The notes under the pieces are model-generated. The model was not told the origin of the DNA, did not search any database, and was given only the letters and a program-made list of their open reading frames with translations. Both the position numbers and the translations under genes were made by a program. A stretch of 64,000 nucleotides of DNA from Pythium myriotylum (taxonomy: Eukaryota > Oomycota > Peronosporomycetes > Pythiales > Pythiaceae), in contig JALJCQ010000015.1 in NCBI GenBank assembly GCA_023091665.1, positions 744,001-808,000 on the forward strand, written 5' to 3'. Within the stretch, counting starts at the first letter, position 1, and the number at the start of each line of letters is the position of its first letter. Shown piece after piece: positions 1 to 10,964 of this stretch.

Positions 1-532
1 AATGATCGCATCAGTTGTGGACAGCTGGCCATGGTAGGGCAGGGTATGCCACTTGAGAGGTGCTCTTGGTAGGGCGTCTATCAACTCTACTTGATTGATT
101 TGCACGAGGATCAATGTTGGCAGAGCTCAGAAGGGATGTTAGTTCTTCCGCCACGACTTGCTCTACGGTACGAGTGACCGCGACGGCGCAATCTGCCGTG
201 GCGTGCGTTTCGAACGTCCCTTCGCTTCTTCTCGCGATTCTCGCACCTCTCGTATTCAGCTGCTCGCTGCCAGTGGGTCACTGGACCTCTCCAGCTCCTT
301 GGTGCAACAATAGTCCAGCAATATGTACAGAAGAAGTCGTCATCCACTGCCAGTGCGAGATGCAAGTGGATGCACAGGCCCATTCCCTCGCAAGCCTGGC
401 TGAAGTCGCGCACGATAGCGCTAGCGTCATGGCGGAAATCGGTCGACGGTGAGCTGCTCGTTCCGTCTGGTAAATTGCTCTGTTTGAATTTGGATGAGAC
501 GGTCGAAACTGCCTACGTGCGCATTTGAAGTA

Positions 533-559
533 GGGGGGGGGGGGGGGGGGGGGGGGGGG
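533..559 (+). repeat. Poly-G tract, 27 G
   Basis: An uninterrupted run of 27 G residues in non-coding sequence. Two similar long runs occur elsewhere (34970-34990, and C15 at 32119-32133). Length in the assembly may be unreliable. Confidence 0.95.
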
Positions 560-1797
560 CGAAAGGTTATGGGTTCCTCCCAAAATTCTCTGTCATTGAA
601 GAAAAAGAGTGACGATACACAGTCTCGTCACAATACTTCAGCCAGAGCAACAAATCCTCAGCGACTTCGGTGGTGTTCTCCGTGGAATGCCCCTGCGCAT
701 GAATCCAGGTTCACTGGTGCTGGTACGTACAGGTGCGGGGCGGTGGCACCCTTCTCTGTCGCAACAGGGATCATGTTGAAGCGCTGTTCTCGAAGAAAGT
801 GATTCCTGGCGTTGGGTACCAAACAGACCAAAGAATTGCGCTCCGAGTTCGCAGAGAGAAAACCCGCACAAATGCGACCGTGCAGAGGCCCCTGGATGGC
901 GTTACAATGAGTATCTGCACAGAAAGATCTCAGTAACCCCACGGAATTCTTCTTAAGGGATGGATCTATTAGTGTCCGGGTTGTGCAGGCCATAGTTGCA
1001 TCCAGCGACATCCCGAGATTCCCGACAGGGCACTGATTGGTGTGACCTTGGCGGAGTATTGAGGTGCCGGCACATAACCGTGCCAACTCGGATCTGCATC
1101 GTGTTGCATCACGTGATCTCCGGCCGACAGATTCTGGTCCAGTCGCATCACGCTACAGTCGGTGCCACACTCAGAACCGCCGAACACTGGCGACTCGGTC
1201 CAAGTGGCCAGCGCCGTGAAGTCGATCGGGCGTACTTACTTCTATTGACAGCTCTTTCCGCCAGGCACGTTGTGAAACGGTCGAGAGGGTGGATTGGATC
1301 TTGCGCTGAGAGGGCGATGGGGACTGGATCTGGACGTACGAGCGAACTGGCCATCGAGAATAATAAAAGCAAGTGGACCACGGCCCGTCAGAACTCGAAA
1401 CCAATTCAACCGCAAACTCGGTGTGTTTTCATGCGGAAGATCCAACTCTCTCCCCAAGAAGACCATCGCCGTGATCAGAGTCGCCGACCATGGAAAAGAG
1501 TCCGGAGAGTGGTTTGGGGCCCCGTCAAGTGAGCGTTTCTGTACGAATCAACCGGTGCAACACCTTGAACAAGGGTCCACCACGCGTGACTCGTCTTGAC
1601 TCAAATCTCGAGAGGAGCTCGGCATGATCGGCAGCGAAACCCCCGAACCAAGCGGGGTTTAGGGTCGAAAATATCGAAGCCGAAGCCTGTCGTTGTTGTC
1701 TGTTCGATCTTTCTGAACCCCTAACCACGTTCGGTCGATACACCAAAAAAAGCTACTTTCTGATGAAAGATTGGGCGGAGCACTTACTTGCCTTACC

Positions 1798-1830
1798 AGC
1801 TCACGTGGCACGCGTTGCGCCACGTGAGCT
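1798..1830. promoter_or_regulatory. Perfect 12-bp inverted repeat with two CACGTG boxes
   Basis: The left arm AGCTCACGTGGC (1798-1809) and right arm GCCACGTGAGCT (1819-1830) are perfectly complementary around a 9-bp loop. Each arm holds the palindrome CACGTG, the core of E-box/G-box sites bound by bHLH and bZIP factors. The stretch could be a paired binding site or a hairpin. No gene start is nearby, so a regulatory role is inference. Confidence 0.4.
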
Positions 1831-2120
1831 CGCTTCACTTGAGCTAAGACACCGACCACCGGAGACTAAGGATTCGCTCATCACGATGTTGTCAAGTCGC
1901 GGTAGCTGTACGTCTCAGAAAGGTCGGACTCGGCTGGACGCACCAGCTCTTGGTCTTCGTTGCAAACAGTGGCGACAAAAGAATCAGCGCTTCCACTCGC
2001 GTTAACTCTTCTCTCTCTATGAATGCAAACCTCCTATCTATAAATCGAGATGCTCAGACGAGAGCAATGTGCACCGGGCTAGGCTGCATGGCAAACCCCA
2101 CGCCGATCAGTGAGGTATCA

Positions 2121-3934
2121 TTACAGGTCAACTCGTTGGGACTTGCGTGGGCTTGGTGGTCTTACACTGAATCGCAGATGATCTTTCCGCTGGATCGGGC
2201 TCTGGATCTCAAGGTCGTCGTCGTCGATCCCAAACTCATCGAGAGAGTCGATTTTTGTCGACACTTCCAGGTACGGATTTTGGTCGACTGGTCGAAAACG
2301 GTAACCCGTGAAGACGAAGAACGTCAGTGCTGCTCCTTCAGCCACAACAACCGAGAGCCACGTCGCATTGTACGGCAGTGATGCTGCGAGTAGAAAGAGC
2401 GCAATGCGCGTAACGTAAATATACGTCACGACACTGACGTAGAAGGATCGGAACTGTACGAGCTTCTGGAGATTGATCTGTGACTTGCCGTCCGTGAATG
2501 CCGACTGGCGGAGTGAGCGAATCGACCACACGATGGGGAACAGAATCGCGAAGCAACACAAAATATCCATAATGTGAAGCACGTCTCGCCAATTTGTCCA
2601 CCTGCGTGTGCCAACAGAGCTTTCCTCAGTCACAATCACGGCTGTGTTGCTGAGCACCTGCAAAACGAGCACGATGGAGATAATCGATTTGTCCCGTCGA
2701 GACAAATGGGCCTTGAGTAACGACCAGCCGGTGCCGATAAGAAGAATCACTACGAAGAGCATAACGCCCTTTAGAAAAACGAAGACGTAGTACACAGCTG
2801 TCCAGCTTGTGAGGGTGTCGCCGTGGCTCTTCATGTAGTAGTACCGCATAGACTCGGCGAACAATGAGATGGTCTTCAGCACCACCAACACAGACATCAT
2901 GTGATGGATATGATGGATCTATCAGACACGCCATAGACGACATGAACTCTTCAGTCCGCGAAAAACAACTAACAAAACCAAAGAAACTAGGGTGACACTT
3001 ACATGCTTCTCGTTGGATCGAAGATAGCGTACCCATGCGATCGCAGCAGTGAGAAAAGCAGCATCAAAGAATAAATACACCGTCGGCAAAAGCGAGTCGC
3101 CAGCACTCAAATAGTTGCCGCCTGGGTTTCGGAACTCTGCTTCCATCTATGCACCAGGCACCTTTCGTCAGCGATAGTAGTGTAAATCCGTGAGGAGCAT
3201 TCGAACACTAACATCAAAGGAAACTTTCAAGCCTTCGGTGCACTGGGAATAGAAAACATAGTAGAATCCAGGACGGGGCTGAGCATGTGCGTCGACTAAC
3301 ACGGGTGCATCGTTCTGCTCCGGCTCAGGGCCGACCGTGTGAGCGACGACCCACGTCTCTTTGTTCGTGAGGTCGACATACAGACCTTCGGTGCGGTTCT
3401 GAAGCAAGCATGTTGGTTCGGGCTGGCTCGACACGTCTTCGTCGCCATTCTCAATATATGCCATCGTATCCCATAGTTTGGATTCCTGTACACAAGCAGC
3501 GAGTCGAGAGAGAGAGAGAGGAAGTGGTACAGCAATTAGTCGAACGGCCAGGGGAAGATCTCTCGCAGCGTTGAACGAACATGAACGAAGACGAGCCCAG
3601 CCAGGATCTCGTTTGTGGGCTTTTTGAGACTCGGATCTTTGAAAGAGAACGAGACGCCGCTCACGCGCAGCTCCATCGCCGCATGCGGCGCGAAGCCGAA
3701 GCGTTCCAATAGGAACTCGGCGCGGTCTTCGTCGCGGAAACGCCAGTTTTGCCGCATTGCCGAGGCCGTTTCGAGCAGAAAAGCCACCGATAGAACGAGC
3801 GCGACGGCGCGCACCGGCGAGAGAGTCGTCGTCGCTCGCCGCGCCGTCCCCATGGCGCGAGGGAGCCGCGTCCGCGCCATCATGCCAACGCCCGATCGCT
3901 GCTTCGAGTGGCCAGTTGTTTTCGTCTTGGTCAT
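2121..3934 (-). CDS. GPR107/GPR108-like seven-transmembrane protein
   Basis: This is a Golgi/endosomal lung-7TM (GPR107/108) family protein; animal relatives act in membrane trafficking. Four exons fit: 3934-3581, 3485-3213, 3146-3003 and 2918-2121, with GT..AG introns of 95, 66 and 84 bp (donors GTTCGT, GTTAGT, GTAAGT). All phases are compatible and give about 522 residues. An N-terminal hydrophobic stretch ending near TASA looks like a signal sequence. The third exon has the family block NYLSAGDSLLP before the first membrane segment and WVRYLR after it. The last exon carries the remaining membrane segments, with ILLIGTGWSLLK, WRDVLHIMD and FPIVWSIRSLR, and a charged cytosolic tail. The gene lies 138 bp downstream of the arginyl-tRNA synthetase on the same strand. 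The first junction is the least certain because its donor is weak. Confidence 0.88.
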
Positions 3935-4072
3935 GGGAGAAGCGAGGGGCGATCAGTCGGAGTGATGGTCAATCAGTTTGTATCAAACTGGCAGTCAGTT
4001 TGTATCGCAACAATGGGTACACTTTGGGAATTTCTGCGACGTGTGACGGGGGGAGGGAGAGGTTGGCTCTAT

Positions 4073-5932
4073 TTACATTTGCTTGATTGCTTCCAGCCCG
4101 ACGAGATCCAGGCCGCGTTCGAGAATGGCGTGGGTCGCAGCGCAGAGCAGTAACCGCGAGTCTTGCTTTGCGTCGCCTAACACGCGGCACTTTTCGTAGA
4201 AGGCGTGGAACTGGCCGACGACGCGGAAGAGGTAGTCGCACAAATAGTGGGGGTGCAGATGCGTCACGGCAGCCATCACCTCGTCATCAAACTGGGACAA
4301 TAGCAACACTAGCTCGCGCTCGGCTGGCTCCCAGTCTTCGGAAGCATGCACCAGCATGTCTCGTGCCTCCGGCTGTAAACGGAACACTTCTCGCCACTCT
4401 TCGACACCTCGAAGACCTGGATGCTGGTCACGTGCTCGGCGGAGGATTCCGTTCAACCTAGCTGATGCGTACATGAGGTAGACACCAGTGTTTCCTTTCA
4501 GGTTCAGCACATTGTCGAAGAGAAACTTGTAGTTGCGCTCACGCTGCTGTGCCAGATCAAAGTAGCGTGCAGCAGAATCACCAATGCGTTGGTTCAGTGC
4601 GCTAGCGGAGTCACTCGACAGAACCGAACGGCGCTGGCACTCCGCACCCACTTCGTTGAGCAGATCTTCCAAGAAGTCGAAGGCGCCATTCCTTGAACTG
4701 AGCTTGGTTCCATCCTTGCCCAAAACAAGCCCGAACCAAGCATGTGTCAGCTTGATCTCCTTACCGTCGCGTTGTAACCATCCGGCACGCTTTGCAGCCT
4801 CGAACAAGTGCTGGAAGTGGAGCTGCTGGCTTTGATCCGTGATGTATACAATCTCATCGTACTTTGTCTCGTCCACACCAGGAAAACCAAATATCCGGGA
4901 GTGCAGGCATGCCAGGTCGACAGTGGCGTACAGAAAGCCCCCATCCTGCTTCTGGATGATCATCGGTGGTTTGTCTGGGCCATCAAGGAAGATGCACAAA
5001 GCTCCTCGAGATTCTTCAGCTAGGCCACTTGCCTTGAGTTGTTCAAGCACATCCGGAACAAGTTTTAGGTAGGTGGACTCCCCACGTTCGGTGACTTTGA
5101 CGCGAAGCCGGTCAAAAATTGCAGTGAATGATTCTTGGCTGACCTGGCATGCTCGCTTCCATGTTTTCTCAACAACCGGGTCAAGTTTGCCGCTGTCGGA
5201 GCCACCAATACGCTGCAGTTGGATGACAACGTCGTCGACTTTGGCTTTGAACTCGACATCATTATTCGCGATTCTCTTCTTCCCCGACTCGTAGTACTGG
5301 CCCAATTGCTCATCATTCAGCGTCTCTAAAGCAACCTGCTTCTCGATCAGCTCTACCAGCAGTGTCGCAAACGCTGAGCCCACGTCGCCAGTGTGGCTTA
5401 TGCGGGAGACCTGGTGACCGCGAAACTCGAGCAGGTTGCTGATCGTGTCGCCGATCACACTCGACCGCAAGTGCCCCACGTGGAGTTTCTTGCCGTAGTT
5501 GGGTGCGCAAAAGTCGACGAGAATGTTTTTGCTCTCGCCTTCTTTGAACGGCGTCGGCGTGACGCCGAGCGTCGCCATGTCCACGACATTCCGTGCGAGC
5601 CACTTATCTTCGAGCACCAGGTTCACGAACCCGCCTTTCGAGACGAAAGCGTCGCGCACCAATTCCTTGTCGCTGCTTTCCAATTGTGCGATCACGTCGC
5701 TCGCGAACTGGTCGGGCGAGACGCGCAAGCGGTTGCCGAGCAGCAGCGCGAGACTGCTTTGGTAGTCGGCGTTCGCCTGCATCGAGCGCCGCACGCCGAG
5801 AAACGGCGGCAGCTTGAGCTTCGGCAGCTCGAGCGCCGTCGGGTGCGCGCGCTGCAGCGCGCCGTGGAGCACGCGCTGCAGCTGCCAGGAGCACGAGAGC
5901 GCCGCGCGCGAGCCGCCGGCCGTGAGCCCCAT
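4073..5932 (-). CDS. Arginyl-tRNA synthetase
   Basis: A class I aminoacyl-tRNA synthetase charging tRNA-Arg, in a single 619-codon exon. The HIGH signature appears as HVGHLRSS in the ArgRS-specific context NYGKKLHVGHLRSSVIGD, followed by the conserved SHTGDVGSAF block. A KMSKS-like loop is visible as GTKLSSRNG. The C-terminal region, with FHAFYEKCRVL and ending near LVGLEAIKQM, fits the DALR anticodon-binding domain. Length is normal for the family. The first 50 residues are rich in Ala, Arg and Leu and could be a mitochondrial targeting peptide, with a second Met at the SMQAN position offering a cytosolic form; this dual use is inference. It diverges from the PHD-finger gene with about 150 bp between start codons. 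Confidence 0.95.
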   Translation of the reverse strand: MGLTAGGSRAALSCSWQLQRVLHGALQRAHPTALELPKLKLPPFLGVRRSMQANADYQSSLALLLGNRLRVSPDQFASDVIAQLESSDKELVRDAFVSKGGFVNLVLEDKWLARNVVDMATLGVTPTPFKEGESKNILVDFCAPNYGKKLHVGHLRSSVIGDTISNLLEFRGHQVSRISHTGDVGSAFATLLVELIEKQVALETLNDEQLGQYYESGKKRIANNDVEFKAKVDDVVIQLQRIGGSDSGKLDPVVEKTWKRACQVSQESFTAIFDRLRVKVTERGESTYLKLVPDVLEQLKASGLAEESRGALCIFLDGPDKPPMIIQKQDGGFLYATVDLACLHSRIFGFPGVDETKYDEIVYITDQSQQLHFQHLFEAAKRAGWLQRDGKEIKLTHAWFGLVLGKDGTKLSSRNGAFDFLEDLLNEVGAECQRRSVLSSDSASALNQRIGDSAARYFDLAQQRERNYKFLFDNVLNLKGNTGVYLMYASARLNGILRRARDQHPGLRGVEEWREVFRLQPEARDMLVHASEDWEPAERELVLLLSQFDDEVMAAVTHLHPHYLCDYLFRVVGQFHAFYEKCRVLGDAKQDSRLLLCAATHAILERGLDLVGLEAIKQM

Positions 5933-6080
5933 GCTGCTTCCTTGTGTGTGTGGCGGTCAAGTTGCCGCAGTTGTGGATGTTGCACGAAGGTGGCATGGAG
6001 GTCGTTTTGTACCTTCGCGCAACCTGTGTGGATTCGAACCGCGCCCAACCACGGAGAGATCAAAGTTGGCCAAGGGAAAG
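5933..6080. promoter_or_regulatory. Shared divergent promoter, ArgRS / PHD-finger gene
   Basis: Only 148 bp separate the two divergent start codons, so both promoters and 5' leaders must lie here or overlap coding sequence. I see no clear TATA or oomycete initiator element. Confidence 0.5.
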
Positions 6081-9000
6081 ATGGCGGCAGCGACGTGCCC
6101 CGTGTGCCTCGAGAAGTACGAGGACCTCTTCGCGTTCGCGCTCCACGTGGCCGAGTGCGCGGCCCCGAAGGGCGCGCCCGCGGCCTCGGCGGCGGCGGTG
6201 CAGACGCCCCACTGCCCCATGTGCCACGCCGCGTACACGAGCGAGATGGCGCCCCACGAGATCGAGTTTCACGAGGAAGAGTGCGAGCGTCTGAATGAGT
6301 TTGTCGGCCCCATCATGCCCATGTCGCCACGAGCCGTCGCGGCCGGTGGAAGCGACGCCGGCGCTGGCGGAAGCGGCGGCGGCAGCACTCGCGGACCGGC
6401 GAGCGGCGCCAAGCGAACCAGAGACAGCGCCATCGCGGCGGCAGCTTCCGCCGCGAGCGCCACCGCGACGGGCCCGGTCGTCACGTTGTATCCTGCGAAT
6501 TGCGCGGTGTGCAACAGCGGCGGGCGCACGCTGCTGCATTGCGCCGGCAAGTGCGCGCGGTCGTTCCACCCGCTGTGCATCGAAGAAATCAACGTCTCCA
6601 AGGACTTCGGAGCTGACGGTACGGTGAAGGCGAGCGCCGGTGGCGGTTCCGCTGGAACGGGAGCGACAGCAGGACCGAACGTGTCGTTCGCGACTTCGAT
6701 TACGCGTGATAAGAAGGCACAGAAGGCGTGGGTCTGCGGCGAATGCACCCGTGGCCTCCACACGTGCCAGATCTGTGGCTTCTTAGGCCACGAAGGCCAC
6801 GAGATCGTGCGCTGCTCGCTTCCAAACTGTGGTTTTTTCTTCCACACAGCGTGTTTGCGTGACCAAAACCATCGTATCCAGAATCCGCTTGTCTGCCCTC
6901 GTCACACCTGTTCCACCTGCAATGCAATTGAGACCGACATGACATTGTGCACTAGCTGCACCAAGTGCTGCAAGTCGGTTCATATTCGCTGCCGCGAATC
7001 GCTCGGCGACACGGCCGCATCGGCGACGCAGACTCGAGGTCGTGGTGAGGTTCTTGACTCAAACTTCCACGTGTGCGATACACACAAGACCCAGACGACT
7101 CAAACACAAGCATCGACGGGACGAAAGCTTGCGCAGTTTGTCGGCTTGAAGATGCACTCTCGGCCAGGTGACATCGTAATGATCTTGGAGTACGGGAATT
7201 TGCTGCTCCCGTCGACGGCAAAGGACACAGCACCTCAGGCTTACAACCAATGGGGAATTGTGCAGCGTGTGGAGAATCTTGGCGACGGCATCTCATCAGC
7301 CTGGTGGACTGAGTTGCTCACTGTCGTTTTGTTCTCGGATAACAGCTCGATCTGCATTCCAAACCGTTATGTCCTGCCGTTGAGCACCATTCGCCATTAT
7401 TCGAGTCCGACACACATGGTGCGTGACGCCATTAAGTGGCACGCGATGAACGAGATCCACGCACGTCACTTAGAGAAGAAGACGACGGATCCATCCCCGT
7501 CCCAGTCGACTATTCTCTCGGGTGTTGTACTCGCATTTCAGGAGCGTGCTAAAGCGCTGGGATTATCCTCTACAGACTGCATGCAGAATGCTGGTGATGG
7601 TTTCGCAGCCTGGCAACAGTTTATAGGTGCTACATCGAGTGCTTACGAGGATACTTCCGCGCCAGTGTATGTTGCGCTTGATACTCGTGGAACAATCAGA
7701 GCAGATATCGGTAGCTCTACACAAGGTGAGAGTTCGAATCAGGCAAAGACAGGATCTCAAGAAGATTCAGCTAATGGTGACGATGATGTGGAGATGGACG
7801 ATTCCCCGGACCAAAATGAGCATGAAGGTGAATCAACAAGTTCAAAATCCAATGTGCCCCGTACTAAGTCAGCGATTGGTGCCGTGAGAGAACCAGAAGA
7901 AGAGGTGCGGGAGGTAATGACACGGCTCATGGAGACTATTGAGGCAGACAGTCGAAGAGGAATCCTGCTTGGCGGATCAGAGGAGTCCTCGCACCCGACG
8001 CAGTCTTTGAAGGATCTCGTGAACGAAATGAATGACGAGGATGATGACGAAGACATGGACGTCGTTGACTTGGAGCCAAATAGTACGGCTGGGGAGGATG
8101 ATCCAGGCCTCGAAAACCGACTTTCAATGGACGATTTGCTCAATCCGTTAAGCCAGGATAGCATGGTTTCAATTCGTCTTGCCCCTTCACCCTCGCCAGA
8201 ACACAAAGAGACTCCTCACATCAAAGACGACAGCCCACGAGAAGGCCTGCGAAATGCCGAGGACCCATTGAACTCCAAGAAGAGACCGTTTGACGACAAC
8301 GATAGCAAGTTCGTGGATGAGATTTCTACGGTACAGGGGAAAGGTTCAGCAAGCCACAGCGCTCCTGTGAACAAGAAGCCGAAACTCCAGCAGGAATCGA
8401 GAACCTCGGGGGATGTTCGCTTCTCTCTGCTTCCTGTGAATGTCAACAAGCTCCGAGGTTCGGTGTTTAGCCGGGCTCCAATTCCTGCCCAGCCTCAGTT
8501 GACTGCGAAGGAAAAGCTGGCTACTGAGGTGTCAAGCCACGTACTTCATGATCTCCAGCTCCACGTCGATGCCTTCTTCGGCAAGGAGAATACTGTAGAC
8601 GTTTGGAGTTTCAAGAACAACCCCGCGATTCGACCAGCATTCTATCGCCCGACACCGTTCCTGTATCGAGGCCCTCGCGTTGGCCGTCGCGTGGATGCAA
8701 TCAGTCGCGTTTTATTATGTCAAGACAAACGGAACCTCAAGTGTTTTGTACGCCAGGCTCCACGGTCCGTAGCCGCGAGTGCGATTCGCTCTAGCCGACG
8801 CTCGTGCTTTTTCGAGCCTACGCGAGACGGCCGTCTGTCTTACATCTCGGTCGATCTCATGGGCATTCCGAATTTCCCCACACTTGAGAAAGAAGTGCGG
8901 GGCCGTGTCGTGACAGCGCTGAGCACGCAAGAGCGTCCTAGCGGGTGGCACGTCACCAGCGACGAGGACGCCCCGCGCAAACCGGAGATCGAGCTCTCGT

Positions 9001-9128
9001 ACTGCGTCTACGACGGCTCGGAGCACGCGCTGCCGACGCACAAGTTCATGCGCATGCCGCAGCCCGAGTGGCTCTGTTTCTGCGCGAACGTCGTGCACCT
9101 CACGGCCACTGTCATCGCGCAGCACTAA
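6081..9128 (+). CDS. PHD-finger chromatin protein with N-terminal zinc fingers
   Basis: A 1,015-residue intronless protein likely acting in chromatin. The ATG at 6081 is chosen because it is the first in frame directly before the domains; the frame upstream has no ATG. Residues 6-26 form a C-x2-C-x12-H-x3-C finger and residues 45-68 a second CPMC..H..C finger. A low-complexity Gly/Ala spacer follows. From residue 141 come tandem PHD-type modules: CAVC..C..C..FHPLC, then CQIC..C..FFHTAC..CPRH, then CSTC..C..C..HIRC, an arrangement like extended PHD clusters that read histone tails. A conserved-looking region after the PHDs (GDIVMILEYGN to NRYVLPLST) is unassigned. The middle is acidic and Ser-rich (DDDVEMDD, DEDDDEDMDVVD), consistent with an intrinsically disordered nuclear protein. 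The C-terminal 170 residues are ordered-looking but unrecognised. Confidence 0.85.
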   Translation: MAAATCPVCLEKYEDLFAFALHVAECAAPKGAPAASAAAVQTPHCPMCHAAYTSEMAPHEIEFHEEECERLNEFVGPIMPMSPRAVAAGGSDAGAGGSGGGSTRGPASGAKRTRDSAIAAAASAASATATGPVVTLYPANCAVCNSGGRTLLHCAGKCARSFHPLCIEEINVSKDFGADGTVKASAGGGSAGTGATAGPNVSFATSITRDKKAQKAWVCGECTRGLHTCQICGFLGHEGHEIVRCSLPNCGFFFHTACLRDQNHRIQNPLVCPRHTCSTCNAIETDMTLCTSCTKCCKSVHIRCRESLGDTAASATQTRGRGEVLDSNFHVCDTHKTQTTQTQASTGRKLAQFVGLKMHSRPGDIVMILEYGNLLLPSTAKDTAPQAYNQWGIVQRVENLGDGISSAWWTELLTVVLFSDNSSICIPNRYVLPLSTIRHYSSPTHMVRDAIKWHAMNEIHARHLEKKTTDPSPSQSTILSGVVLAFQERAKALGLSSTDCMQNAGDGFAAWQQFIGATSSAYEDTSAPVYVALDTRGTIRADIGSSTQGESSNQAKTGSQEDSANGDDDVEMDDSPDQNEHEGESTSSKSNVPRTKSAIGAVREPEEEVREVMTRLMETIEADSRRGILLGGSEESSHPTQSLKDLVNEMNDEDDDEDMDVVDLEPNSTAGEDDPGLENRLSMDDLLNPLSQDSMVSIRLAPSPSPEHKETPHIKDDSPREGLRNAEDPLNSKKRPFDDNDSKFVDEISTVQGKGSASHSAPVNKKPKLQQESRTSGDVRFSLLPVNVNKLRGSVFSRAPIPAQPQLTAKEKLATEVSSHVLHDLQLHVDAFFGKENTVDVWSFKNNPAIRPAFYRPTPFLYRGPRVGRRVDAISRVLLCQDKRNLKCFVRQAPRSVAASAIRSSRRSCFFEPTRDGRLSYISVDLMGIPNFPTLEKEVRGRVVTALSTQERPSGWHVTSDEDAPRKPEIELSYCVYDGSEHALPTHKFMRMPQPEWLCFCANVVHLTATVIAQH

Positions 9129-10813
9129 GACAAATGTAGCCATGTGCCGTGCCACATGTTTTCATTCGCTTCCACTGTGGGGTGTCGCGCGAAGGTTGCT
9201 TGTATAGTGTCGACGAAGGATGATGGGGCGGAAATATTTGTTGGGGTTCTCGGCCTCAAAAAACCTCGGGTCAAAAGGCCACTCTAGCCATCACTCCGTG
9301 CCGGGCATCTGGTGCGAAGTGAGACCCTGCGGTGCTGCCAGTTTGTTCCGGCCACAAGTGCAAATGCGACGACCGCGTCGCGAGCCCGGCGTTCGACGCG
9401 GCGTCGCGACGCGCGCCCTCGCCGTTTCGCAGCGCCGAGCCGAGCCCCAGCAAGCGTGAGTCCAGGCGAGTCGGCGCGTGCAGTCCGTTCGTCGAGAGCC
9501 GCCGCCGATCGCGCGCAGTCGAGCCTGGAAGCCCGACGCACGCGACGAGAACCAGCGCGCAGGTGAGTACGTCGATTTTCTCGCATTGTGGAGCTCGTTT
9601 CGACTCAACCCAAGTGGCTCCAAGTAGCCCGTCGTCGTCGCTACAAGGTGGTGGTGGCGAATGCGCGAGAAGGTCCACGGGTGAAGCGCGCGGCCGCGTC
9701 AATCGACTCGCGCGCATGTTCGCCGTCGGAAGGCTCCATGTTCTCCCGATGGTTCAGTTCGGTCCACAAGGTGTCTCATCTTGACCTCGATGTGGAGCAG
9801 GTCCAGAACGCGGTCGACGGTCCAGATCCAGAAGCAGTTTCGCGCCCCAGCTCTGGAACATCCAGATGGCGCCCAGAACCGGGTGGTCCGGAACCCTTTT
9901 TCTGGCTGCCCAGAATTCCAGAAGCAGGGAAAAAGCTCAAGGAGAGGTGACCCGAAGAAGAATCTCGACCACCCAGTCTCCCGTCATGTCAAGTCGGGCA
10001 CGTCGCCCGTCCTGTCGCGCCTCTCCCATACAAATTCCCAGTCAAGGTCCCTCCGACTGGCTCTTCGCGCACGCCATTTGTTTCGCGGGTCGGCAATTCA
10101 AATTGCAATTCATTGCAATTCAATTGCAATTCAAACGGGTGGGTTTTTATAGAAAAACCAGATTTGAACGAACGGACGGGGGAGAACGGTTCTCTCCCCC
10201 CTCTCTCTCCACGCGGCGGGTCGAGGGCGGGGATTTCGTTCCAGCCAAACCTCCAAAGGAAACCCGGGAAGACAGGAACGGCAAGAAGGCATCTCGCTGC
10301 TTCTTCATCTCTCCGTGGACATCGCTTGGTGGTCGACGCAGCTCTTCGACTCGTAGGTGACGCTAGTACTCGGTCCGGTCTATCGCCTCGCGGTTCTCTG
10401 GTCTCTGTCGGCGCTCTCCTCGTCTCGCTACCGCCTCTCTCGCATCCCATCGGTTTCTCTCGACCTCCGAGAAAGCCACTCGCCCAGCCCCCGCTTGCTC
10501 GCCTCGCTTCTCTCGTTGCGTGCATCGGTCTTTCGTCACTCGCTCGCCCGCCTCGTCGTCCAGTTCCCTACTGAGCGTCGAGTTCGAATTAAAAAAAAAA
10601 GTCTCCTCCTTTCCAGAAAAAACAACCCATCAGAAAAAGAAGAGTCTGCCTGAAGCAGCGCTACCCGTCCGAAGAAGCCTCTTTCGAGTCGATCGTCGCG
10701 TGCGCCTACCTCAGCTAGCTCGCGTGTATCGTCTTGACTTGAATTTTCGCCCGTGTGCCTCCGTATTTTATGTGGTTTGATAGAACCTAAATTATCCTCA
10801 ACCCCCTCAACCG
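9129..10813. other. 1.7-kb non-coding stretch upstream of the cyclin gene
   Basis: No recognisable gene. The distal half is GC-rich with short frames lacking homology. From about 10190 to 10800 the + strand is pyrimidine-rich with many TCTC and TCGTC runs, as in a core promoter and 5' leader of the cyclin gene. It also holds the AATTGCAATTC cluster listed separately. Confidence 0.55.
10095..10134 (+). repeat. Cluster of GCAATTC / CAATTG repeats
   Basis: The heptamer GCAATTC occurs four times within about 40 bp, and the palindrome CAATTG overlaps two copies. The cluster is AT-rich inside GC-rich DNA, about 850 bp upstream of the cyclin start codon. It could be a factor-binding array or a simple-repeat remnant. 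Confidence 0.6.
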
Positions 10814-10886
10814 GTGAGTCTCTCGCACCGTGAAGATGGATGGCGAGAGGCCGCCCCCGCTGACATGATTTCTTTTGGATGCTCAG
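10814..10886 (+). other. Probable 5'-UTR intron of the cyclin gene
   Basis: A strong donor (GTGAGT at 10814), a CTGAC-like branch site at 10859-10863 and an acceptor TGCTCAG ending at 10886 define a 73-bp intron. Splicing removes the ATGs at 10834, 10838 and 10875 and leaves 10965 as the first sensible start codon. Confidence 0.55.
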
Positions 10887-10964
10887 TTGTTCGAACCACT
10901 TCGTTCGTTGTCTCTATTCACGAAACCCACAACTACCCTCTCCACATCGTCTTCGCTCAACGCC

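Larger units (their letters stand above)
1..2120. other. Gene-poor left flank
   Basis: I see no convincing gene here. Open frames exist on both strands, but none shows a recognisable domain and most start with non-ATG codons. The stretch holds a 27-bp G run and a perfect 12-bp inverted repeat, listed separately. It lies downstream of the GPR107-like gene and may include its 3' untranslated region. Confidence 0.6.

Noticed and set aside
996..1532. A 178-codon + frame in the left flank
   Set aside because: No recognisable domain, irregular composition and overlapping frames of similar size on the other strand.
6010..6065. GGATTCGAACC at 6026-6040, a reverse-strand tRNA T-loop-like motif
   Set aside because: The flanking bases do not form a T-stem, no D-arm or acceptor stem is found upstream on the minus strand, and it lies in a shared gene promoter.
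5393..6298. A 301-codon + frame opposite ArgRS
   Set aside because: It is antisense to a well-supported synthetase, overlaps the start of the PHD gene in another frame and has an Arg/Glu-rich shadow composition.
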